12,106 bases of DNA from Syntrophaceae bacterium UBA4810 (lineage in GTDB: Bacteria > Desulfobacterota > Syntrophia > Syntrophales > Smithellaceae): contig DHGA01000103.1 of the NCBI GenBank assembly GCA_002402545.1, forward strand, positions 63,444 through 75,549, read 5' to 3'. Shown one piece after another: positions 7,781 to 12,106 of the stretch. The position numbers were made by a program, and so were the translations under genes. The notes below the pieces were generated by a model that saw only the letters and a program-made list of their open reading frames with translations, was not told the DNA's origin and searched no databases. Every line of letters starts with the position of its first letter. Position 1 is the stretch's first letter.

Positions 7781-7815
7781 TGTGATCCGCGCACGCGGCG
7801 CAGGATCGCGTTTTT
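7781..7815 (+). terminator. Rho-independent terminator of the Pmp3-like gene
   Basis: The arms GATCCGCGC (7784-7792) and GCGC-A-GGATC (7798-7807, one bulged A) pair around the loop ACGCG. The stem can be extended by wobble pairs at its foot, and TTTTT follows at 7811-7815. It lies about 40 nt after the stop at 7742, in the expected position. Confidence 0.75.
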
Positions 7816-7846
7816 GAGTAACGTCTGTAAAAGGGTATCGGCGGAA

Positions 7847-7966
7847 ATGAAAATAAAAGGCGAAAAAATCGGCCGATTGGCCGTCTGGATAGGCGGTTTC
7901 ATCTGGGTTTTTATTCTTGCCTGCTTGTTTCTTTTTCAGGGTAATTGGTTAAGCGCTGCATCATAA
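7847..7966 (+). CDS. Small single-span membrane protein, 39 aa (candidate)
   Basis: An open frame from ATG 7847 to TAA 7964-7966 encodes a short basic N-terminus (MKIKGEKIGR), one strongly hydrophobic span of about 20 residues (LAVWIGGFIWVFILACLFLF) and a short tail QGNWLSAAS. Positive residues on one side of the span fit an N-in orientation. The upstream ribosome-binding site is only moderate (AAGGG at 7831-7835, GGCGG close to the ATG). It sits between the terminator and the hydrolase gene, 21 nt before the latter, and could be co-transcribed with it. I do not recognise a family. Composition and context favour a real gene over chance, but the length makes this uncertain. Confidence 0.5.
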   Translation: MKIKGEKIGRLAVWIGGFIWVFILACLFLFQGNWLSAAS

Positions 7967-7987
7967 TATTTAAAAAGGAGAAAATAG

Positions 7988-8803
7988 GTGCTTTCCGCCA
8001 CGCCATATGGAGAAGTCCTGCAAATAAGGATGTGCCGTTATCCCGATTTTCCTTCGGCGATGTGGGTATGCGTCTACCTAGTGGATGGCTTGCTTATTGA
8101 CACCGGTATGGCGCATACGGTGCAGGAATTTACTGAATTTTTAAAAGACAAATACCTGAAGGTCGCGGTCAACACCCATTTTCACGAAGACCATATCTCA
8201 GCAAATAAATTTCTGCAGGACTCCCACGGCATAGAAATATTCGCCCCTGCTTTGTCTGTGGAGAAAATCAGTAAACCGGCAACCATCTATCCCTATCAGG
8301 AAGAAATCTGGGGCTACCCCGTGCCCAGCGAGGTGAAGCCGCTGGGCGAACATATTTATTCAGACAACTACCGCTTTGAAGTCATACCCGCGCCGGGGCA
8401 CGAACGCGATCAAATCTGTTTGTGGGAAAAAACCAACGGCTGGCTTTTTACCAGCGATCTTTATGTCAGCACCAAGCCCGTAGCCTGCCGTCCTATGGAT
8501 GATATGTGGCAGATTTTGGCGGATCTGGAAAATATCCGCGCGCTCAATCCGCAAATTTTATTTCCCGCGCCGACGCATGTTGTTTACGAGCCGGCGGCAA
8601 AGCTGGATGAGCTTATTGCCTACCTGGAAGAACTGGGCGGCAAAATCGTAGAGCTTCACAAAAAGGGAAAAAGCGTCGAGCGGATAAAAGAGGAAATTTT
8701 CGGCCCCGAAGACATATTCGCGCAGGCGACCCAGCAGCAGTTTTCGTCACTGAATGTGGTTAAATCGTTTTTGAAAAATCATCTAGAAACTGGAAATATA
8801 TAA
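7988..8803 (+). CDS. Metallo-beta-lactamase-fold hydrolase (glyoxalase II-like)
   Basis: A cytosolic metal-dependent hydrolase of 271 aa without signal peptide. The metal-binding motif is THFHEDH: His64, His66, Asp68 and His69. Further ligands are expected at His138 (PAPGHERDQ), Asp157 (LFTSDLY) and His197 (FPAPTHVV), so both metal sites of the fold look complete. The strand YLVDGLLIDTGM (30-41) is the usual start of the MBL core. The C-terminal helical tail (ELIAYLEELGGKIVELHKKG) is typical of MBL hydrolases acting on thioester or lactone substrates, but the substrate cannot be assigned. Start GTG 7988 has AAGGAG (7975-7980) 7 nt upstream. The PAS gene follows 42 nt later, so the two may form an operon. 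Confidence 0.88.
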   Translation: MLSATPYGEVLQIRMCRYPDFPSAMWVCVYLVDGLLIDTGMAHTVQEFTEFLKDKYLKVAVNTHFHEDHISANKFLQDSHGIEIFAPALSVEKISKPATIYPYQEEIWGYPVPSEVKPLGEHIYSDNYRFEVIPAPGHERDQICLWEKTNGWLFTSDLYVSTKPVACRPMDDMWQILADLENIRALNPQILFPAPTHVVYEPAAKLDELIAYLEELGGKIVELHKKGKSVERIKEEIFGPEDIFAQATQQQFSSLNVVKSFLKNHLETGNI

Positions 8804-8845
8804 AAACACGTGCATATTAAAGGCAAAATGAATTGGAGGTAAAAA

Positions 8846-9250
8846 ATGATTGGTGAATTAGATAAAAACACGCTGGATGCATTGCTGGAAGCAATTCCCG
8901 TGGAGTTTTCCGTGGTGGATAAAAACGATAAAGTCCTTGCCTGGAATAAACACGAAACCAGAATATTCAAAAGGCCCAAAGGAGCGGTAGGCCGTGACGT
9001 GCGCGATTGCCACCCGAAGGGAAGTCTCAATAAAGTAGAGACAATTCTGGCCGAGATGAAAGCGGGCAAAAGAGATAATGCGCGCTTCTGGATTGACTTG
9101 CCCATCAAAGATAAAGACAAGACGCAAAAAATAATGATCGAATATTACGCGCTCAGAGACGCGGCGGGCAATTATTTGGGATGTCTGGAAGCTTCGCAAA
9201 ATATAACGGAAATTCAAAAAATTACCGGCCAGAAGCGCCTGCTGGGTTAA
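8846..9250 (+). CDS. Stand-alone PAS-domain protein (DUF438-type PAS)
   Basis: A 134-aa protein made up almost entirely of one PAS domain. It shows LEAIPVEFSVVDKNDKVLAW (14-33), then RIFKRPKGAVGRDVRDCHP (39-57), a GKRDNARFWI block and the C-terminal GNYLGCLEASQNITEIQKI. These blocks match the PAS portion of DUF438 proteins, where the RIFxRPxxxxGRxVxxCHP stretch is strongly conserved. No kinase, HTH or cyclase output domain is attached, nor the N-terminal DUF438/hemerythrin-like part. Cys55 and His56 are candidates for a cofactor or redox role, but that is inference. Start ATG 8846 with GGAGGT (8835-8840), 5 nt away. It is the last gene before the integron array, whose edge is only about 30-40 nt downstream. 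Confidence 0.82.
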   Translation: MIGELDKNTLDALLEAIPVEFSVVDKNDKVLAWNKHETRIFKRPKGAVGRDVRDCHPKGSLNKVETILAEMKAGKRDNARFWIDLPIKDKDKTQKIMIEYYALRDAAGNYLGCLEASQNITEIQKITGQKRLLG

Positions 9251-9275
9251 GCTATTTTTTTGGGAATAAAAAGCT
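9250..9275. terminator. Possible A/T hairpin between converging PAS gene and cassette array
   Basis: AGCT at 9250-9253 and AGCT at 9272-9275 enclose a T-run, GGG and an A-run that can pair imperfectly (two mismatches). It lies at the junction of converging transcription and could stop transcripts from both sides. The stem is weak, so this is tentative. Confidence 0.25.
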
Positions 9276-9280
9276 CTGTA

Positions 9281-9336
9281 ATTTTGCGTAGAAATCAACC
9301 AAAGCGTAGCGATCGGCCGTATTGACTTTGTTAGCC
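9281..9336 (-). repeat. attC site A, terminal, with decayed R' box
   Basis: On the minus strand it opens with R'' GGCTAAC (9336-9330), then AAAGTCAATACGGCCGATCG and CTACGCT. It aligns closely with site D. The far end reads GCAAAAT where D has GTTATAT, so the integrase core is lost. It closes the SRPBCC cassette, starting 10 nt after that gene's stop codon, and marks the distal end of the array. Confidence 0.75.
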
Positions 9337-9345
9337 GCTTCTCTG

Positions 9346-9798
9346 TTAACTATGAACATTTTTAAGAAGCGTTCTCCATCGTTTTTGACGATGGCGGTAA
9401 AACAAATGCGCAAATACCCAAACAGCTGGTGTCAACAACCCTGCCCCTATTTCAATTTCATCAGTATAGCGTAGCTTTCTATTTTCAATCTGACGAAAAT
9501 GTACAGTGTGATTCCAAACAGGCGTCAGTATTCCGCTTTCATTTGTCACTATTGTATTAGATTTTCGATCTATTTTAATGACCTTAATCTCATGACTGCC
9601 GAGCGGTATAATTTTAAGAAAACGCAATTTCAATTCATACGTTTTATCTGTAACCCATTCAGCGCCAAAATCATCCCCGACAATTGGATGAAAACTCAGA
9701 ATTGGCGATGCTACATATTGCAAAGATTTGGGTTCAATTATCTTTTTCCAAAACTCTTTCTCAGCGCAATCAAAAACACTTGTTATTCGTGCAATCAT
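9346..9798 (-). CDS. SRPBCC (START-like) superfamily protein, cassette gene 1
   Basis: A 150-aa soluble protein. It opens MIARITSVFDCAEKEFWKKI, the usual first strand and helix of SRPBCC/polyketide-cyclase-like proteins, followed by KSLQYVASPILSFHP. A long run of beta strands follows (YELKLRFLKIIPLGSHEIKV and VWNHTVHFRQIENRKLRYTD). The C-terminal helix (LLTPAVWVFAHLFYRHRQKR) would close the hydrophobic pocket. These folds bind lipids or small hydrophobic ligands or act as cyclases; no specific function can be given. GGAG lies very close to the ATG (1 nt), and no better in-frame start exists. The gene starts 27 nt after the left edge of its cassette and ends just before attC A, the compact layout of a gene cassette. 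It is the last cassette of the array and perhaps no longer mobile. Confidence 0.7.
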   Translation of the reverse strand: MIARITSVFDCAEKEFWKKIIEPKSLQYVASPILSFHPIVGDDFGAEWVTDKTYELKLRFLKIIPLGSHEIKVIKIDRKSNTIVTNESGILTPVWNHTVHFRQIENRKLRYTDEIEIGAGLLTPAVWVFAHLFYRHRQKRWRTLLKNVHS

Positions 9799-9819
9799 AC
9801 TCCACTCATTCTTTCATGT

Positions 9820-9883
9820 GGCTAACGACGGGCATCAGCGGCGCGGGCGGTAGACCGCGTCCGCCTGCATACTCTTGTTAGCC
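9820..9883 (-). repeat. attC site B (64 bp)
   Basis: The ends GGCTAAC (9820-9826) and GTTAGCC (9877-9883) are perfect reverse complements. Between them lies a G/C-rich imperfect inverted repeat (GGCATCAGCGGCGCGGGCGG against CCGCGTCCGCCTGC) around the central TAGA. It sits 4 nt from the end of the flavodoxin-ferredoxin gene. Its inner sequence differs from the other sites, so it is a third attC type in this array. Confidence 0.88.
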
Positions 9884-9887
9884 TCTC

Positions 9888-10766
9888 TCACTTCTTCTGG
9901 GCTTGATCCAGTCGTTTGGTACGTCCCCTCTCATGAATCACCCGTGCATGTACAATTGATGAATTATTACGTGCTTTCCATACATTATAGGCAATAAATG
10001 GGGAGAATAGAGGCCAACTTACTGGTGAGAGGATTGCCTCGGTCGGGCATTTCATCTCGCAGTAAAGGCACAACAGGCAGTTTCGTCCCCATACAGGATG
10101 GCCCTTTTTATTTTCAGTGATATTCCTGGCAGGGCAGACCTTCATGCAAATCCCGCAAGAAGTACATTTTTTTGATTTCACAAAAAACAACCAACTGTAA
10201 AAGCATTTCACAAGCCATTTGTTCGTCAGAAAACGTTCAAGACGGTACACGAAAGATGGCGGACTGTCATGATCTTGTTTAATGTACTTTATTCCCATCA
10301 TTAGATCGGCAATGTTTCTTCCAAATGCCTGAGCAGAATCCAGCTCCGAGGCAGTCGGATTATTTGGTGAAAAAAGATATCCTCTTTGGAGATATCCCAG
10401 GAAATAGTCAGCTCCCATGGCCTTGAAATAACCTACTTCATGTCCGCCCTTATGGGTCAGGGCATCACGTACTATATTGCCGGTTTCACCAGGATGGGTG
10501 CCGTGTAGCAAGAACACAAATACCGGTAATCCTTTAAGCTCAGGGAGACTCTGTAAATATTCGATCACCTTGAATGGCGGGCGGAAGATATATACCGGTA
10601 ATCCGATCCCGAGTAAGCTATATCCATCAAGGTTTGGAGGCTCTCCGTAACTCATATTATGCAGATCGACTTGGTGTTCTTTACTGCGCAAGCCGGTGGC
10701 AATAGCTTCAGCTACTTGCCCTGTCGTCCCGCCCTGGGTAAAGTAAACAATCAAGCTTTTTGCCAT
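9888..10766 (-). CDS. Flavodoxin-ferredoxin fusion (EFR1-like), cassette gene 2
   Basis: A 292-aa cytosolic electron-transfer protein. Residues 1-160 are a flavodoxin fold that should bind FMN: SLIVYFTQGGTTGQVAEAIA carries the phosphate-binding loop (TQGGTTG, 10-16). LLGIGLPVYIFRPP and FVFLLHGTHPGETG are the later cofactor loops. Residues 200-245 hold two 4Fe-4S motifs: Cys201/204/207/211 (CTSCGICMKVCPA) and Cys230/233/236/240 (CLLCLYCEMKCPTEAI), all eight cysteines present. This arrangement matches proteins annotated as EFR1 family ferredoxin. The role is presumably to pass electrons between a flavin and iron-sulphur partners in an anaerobe; the partner is unknown. A GGGAGA ribosome-binding site lies upstream of ATG 10766. 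The gene fills a 996-bp cassette, large for a cassette gene. Confidence 0.88.
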   Translation of the reverse strand: MAKSLIVYFTQGGTTGQVAEAIATGLRSKEHQVDLHNMSYGEPPNLDGYSLLGIGLPVYIFRPPFKVIEYLQSLPELKGLPVFVFLLHGTHPGETGNIVRDALTHKGGHEVGYFKAMGADYFLGYLQRGYLFSPNNPTASELDSAQAFGRNIADLMMGIKYIKQDHDSPPSFVYRLERFLTNKWLVKCFYSWLFFVKSKKCTSCGICMKVCPARNITENKKGHPVWGRNCLLCLYCEMKCPTEAILSPVSWPLFSPFIAYNVWKARNNSSIVHARVIHERGRTKRLDQAQKK

Positions 10767-10815
10767 AGGATCTCTCCCTTCTTTTCATTTCAATCTATAT
10801 TCCCACATTCTGTCT

Positions 10816-10872
10816 GGCTAACGTGCCGATCACCGGCGGCTGAAAGCCGTCCGGTGGATTCTTTTGTTATAT
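10816..10872 (-). repeat. attC site C (57 bp)
   Basis: On the minus strand: R'' ATATAAC (10872-10866), then AAAAGAATCC, the stem ACCGGACGGCT/AGCCGCCGGT around TTC, GATCGGCAC, and R' GTTAGCC (10822-10816). The inner stem is nearly perfect with one unpaired base. It closes the cassette of the Cys-rich protein. It is almost identical to site E over the shared part. Confidence 0.9.
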
Positions 10873-10886
10873 GGTGTTCCCATATT

Positions 10887-11315
10887 TTACTGTTTTTTCT
10901 TTTCAGAATTAAATGCAAATACGACATTACCTAACCCGCCACATTTTACGCCAACATCAATGCAGCATACTTTGTTTAAACGCATTTGATTTGGATCAAC
11001 TCCTGCATATACAAGCTCCTGAGCAGTCCAAATCAACTGAGACATGCTGCTTACTGCAAAAGCGCATATCCTTTTTGGACTTAGTTCGGGAATTAGACAG
11101 CCTAAACCATCAAAATATATTTTATCACCAACCTTATGTTGAGAGCCGCATCCATGCGATTGAACAACATCAAAAACAAAGTCCATATTCATCAGCCTTG
11201 GTATCTTAGAAACAATCCCTTCGGTTTTCGGGTTTTTTTTAAATAATTTCATCTCTTCATCGTTGTAACCCAAATGGGATTGTACAATTTCCCACATCTC
11301 ATTACTTATTTCCAT
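10887..11315 (-). CDS. Conserved Cys-rich protein (possibly TIGR04076-like), cassette gene 3
   Basis: A 142-aa soluble protein. The C-terminal 95 residues look like a conserved small domain: DVVQSHGCGSQHKVGDKIYF (49-68), then CLIPELSPKRICAFAVSSMS, LVYAGVDPNQMRL and CCIDVGVKCGGLGNVV. His54, Cys56, His60, Cys73, Cys84, Cys117, Cys118 and Cys125 could hold a metal or cluster, but no standard motif is formed. The GC.S.HKVGDK stretch recalls proteins annotated TIGR04076; I am not certain of this and the function of that family is unknown. Residues 1-40 form a charged helical extension. ATG 11315 is chosen over ATG 11321 because GGAGG lies 7 nt before the former and only 1 nt before the latter. The gene ends 15 nt before attC C. 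Confidence 0.65.
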   Translation of the reverse strand: MEISNEMWEIVQSHLGYNDEEMKLFKKNPKTEGIVSKIPRLMNMDFVFDVVQSHGCGSQHKVGDKIYFDGLGCLIPELSPKRICAFAVSSMSQLIWTAQELVYAGVDPNQMRLNKVCCIDVGVKCGGLGNVVFAFNSEKKKQ

Positions 11316-11371
11316 AAACATGCCTCCACTATTATGATTTATTGAACAGCATTGCTACCTAAATATTGAAC

Positions 11372-11427
11372 ATATAACGAAAAAATTACCCGGAGCGTAG
11401 CGATCGGGTGTATTGCTTTTGTTATGT
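11372..11427 (-). repeat. attC site D (56 bp)
   Basis: On the minus strand: R'' ACATAAC (11427-11421), then AAAAGCAATACACCCGATCG, CTACGCT, CCGGGTAATTTTTTC, and R' GTTATAT (11378-11372). CACCCG and CGGGT pair to make the stem. The R'' box overlaps the stop codon of cassette gene 4 by one base. The GATCGCTACGCT core is shared with site A. Confidence 0.88.
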
Positions 11428-12056
11428 CACCAAAGGCGCCACGGCCCCCGATTCACTAAATGCTTTTTTACTTTAAAATCAGACAGCGAAACGACTGTAT
11501 TATAATATTTTTCACGCATGAGAGTGTGATCATAATATACAATTAAAGAGCGCTTTGCTTCATCAACAGTTATTTTTGATGCAATCCCATAGTCTTGGTA
11601 TTTCCAAACGGTGAATTCTTTTTTGTCAACATTGCGTTTGATTACCAAGCGAAGATTTCTGTCTCGGCTTTCAATAGTGCCGATAATTTCTCCATTAATT
11701 ACTACAGGTGTTAAAATAGTGTTTGATCTATTAAATTCATCTTTATCATTTGCATCATGTGGGAACCTTCCTTCCCATACAATTCGACCATGGTCAATAA
11801 CTGCAAATTCCCTTTCTAAAGAACCGCTCAAGTAAAGAACCAGACCAAGTAAAGCTGCGGGGAACAAGTAACCTATTACGAGACCAACAATTGCTACCTT
11901 TTTGCCTTTAAGCTTTGGATTGGTTTTTATTTTTACCAGCGCTATGTGGCCACAAATTACTCCAGGAATCCAAGACAGCCATAAGAATATTGATGAAGCA
12001 GAAAGAATTACAGAGCTGATCGCAAGTTTCGATATCGTCTTCTCTTCCATAATCAT
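11427..12056 (-). CDS. DUF4190-like membrane protein with C-terminal soluble domain, cassette gene 4
   Basis: A 209-aa protein. The first ~78 residues give two membrane spans (about 11-34 and 54-77) joined by the loop PGVICGHIALVKIKTNPKLK (31-50). This arrangement of PGxxxGHxAL, basic loop and GLxxGY is that of DUF4190 proteins. The remaining ~130 residues are soluble and beta-rich (EFAVIDHGRIVWEGRFP, LRLVIKRNVDKKEFTVWKYQ, KITVDEAKRSLIVYYDH), and I do not recognise them. The strands and repeated turns could be a small sensor or binding module, but nothing identifies a ligand. The start is ATG 12056, with a weak GAAAG upstream; ATG 12050 is possible. The leader from the cassette edge is only 20 nt. 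The gene runs into attC D. Confidence 0.68.
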   Translation of the reverse strand: MIMEEKTISKLAISSVILSASSIFLWLSWIPGVICGHIALVKIKTNPKLKGKKVAIVGLVIGYLFPAALLGLVLYLSGSLEREFAVIDHGRIVWEGRFPHDANDKDEFNRSNTILTPVVINGEIIGTIESRDRNLRLVIKRNVDKKEFTVWKYQDYGIASKITVDEAKRSLIVYYDHTLMREKYYNTVVSLSDFKVKKHLVNRGPWRLW

Positions 12057-12070
12057 CTATCTTTCATTAG

Positions 12071-12106
12071 ACATAACGTGCTGATCACCGGCGGCTGTAA
12101 GCCGTC
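12071..12106 (-). repeat. attC site E, cut by right edge
   Basis: ACATAAC (12071-12077) gives R' GTTATGT on the minus strand, followed on the plus strand by GTGCTGATCACCGGCGGCTG and TAAGCCGTC to the window edge. It matches site C with only two differences over 34 bases. It belongs to a fifth cassette lying to the right, so the array continues. Confidence 0.85.

Larger units (their letters stand above)
9281..12106 (-). mobile_element. Integron gene-cassette array (four complete cassettes; integrase not in window)
   Basis: Four minus-strand genes are each followed directly by an inverted-repeat site with RYYYAAC/GTTRRRY-like ends. With the integrase cut placed between G and TT, the cassettes are 11378-12076, 10822-11377, 9826-10821 and about 9287-9825. 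The six bases opening each cassette equal the reverse complement of the R'' box in the same cassette's attC: TTATGT/ACATAAC, TTATAT/ATATAAC, TTAGCC/GGCTAAC and TTAGCC/GGCTAAC. This is expected only if each unit entered as a circle. Gene direction puts the attI end to the right of the window. The cassettes look more A/T-rich than the neighbouring chromosome. No intI or attI is seen, so it may be a full integron or an integrase-less attC cluster. Confidence 0.9.

Noticed and set aside
8858..9298. Minus-strand 146-aa open frame opposite the PAS gene
   Set aside because: It is antisense to a clear PAS domain, has no recognisable domain or ribosome-binding site, and is explained by codon bias of the real gene.
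9499..9881. Plus-strand open frames at 9499-9825 and 9684-9881
   Set aside because: They are antisense to the SRPBCC-like cassette gene and the second runs into attC B; the minus-strand gene fits the cassette layout.
9281..12106. Inverted repeats between the minus-strand genes read as rho-independent terminators or as IS/MITE ends
   Set aside because: They lack T-runs after the stem and target duplications. Their outer boxes follow the cassette self-match rule of attC sites, which terminators and IS ends do not.
9281..12106. Integrase or transposase gene inside the array
   Set aside because: None of the frames on either strand shows tyrosine-recombinase or transposase features; if intI exists it is outside the window.

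Overview
The window looks like chromosome of a Gram-negative bacterium: it carries a TolC-type outer-membrane channel with a signal peptide and a complete tripartite-style efflux operon. Gene content (an acyl-CoA dehydrogenase of a type I associate with anaerobic fatty-acid degraders, a DUF438-like PAS protein, a flavodoxin/8Fe-8S ferredoxin fusion) suggests an anaerobic Desulfobacterota (Syntrophales-like) lineage. That assignment is inference; there is no rRNA or other marker here.

Layout: (1) 1-518, minus strand: N-terminal part of an acyl-CoA dehydrogenase running off the left edge. (2) 734-7394, plus strand: a compact efflux operon with overlapping or closely spaced genes: TetR-family regulator, TolC-family channel, HlyD-type adaptor, two separate ABC ATPases and two ABC-2 permeases. 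It resembles E. coli CecR/YbhGFSR, but the ATPase is split into two genes and a dedicated outer-membrane channel is included. A perfect 20-bp palindrome just upstream of the regulator is the probable operator. The two ATPases are complementary in their defects, so one ATP site should be consensus and the other degenerate. (3) 7455-9250, plus strand: an extended -10 promoter, a Pmp3/YqaE-like membrane protein with a lysine-rich tail, a strong rho-independent terminator, a 39-residue single-span membrane ORF, a metallo-beta-lactamase-fold hydrolase and a stand-alone PAS protein. (4) 9281 to the right edge: an integron gene-cassette array on the minus strand, with four complete cassettes and the start of a fifth attC site.

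The array is the main discovery. Each minus-strand gene (SRPBCC-like, flavodoxin-ferredoxin, conserved Cys-rich protein, DUF4190-like membrane protein) is followed at once by an inverted-repeat attC site. For all four cassettes, the six bases that open the cassette are the reverse complement of the R'' box of that same cassette's own attC. That is the signature expected when integrase inserts circular cassettes at G/TT. The array ends at about 9281-9287, just after the PAS gene, with an attC whose R' box has decayed. The integrase and attI are not in the window; if present they should lie to the right.
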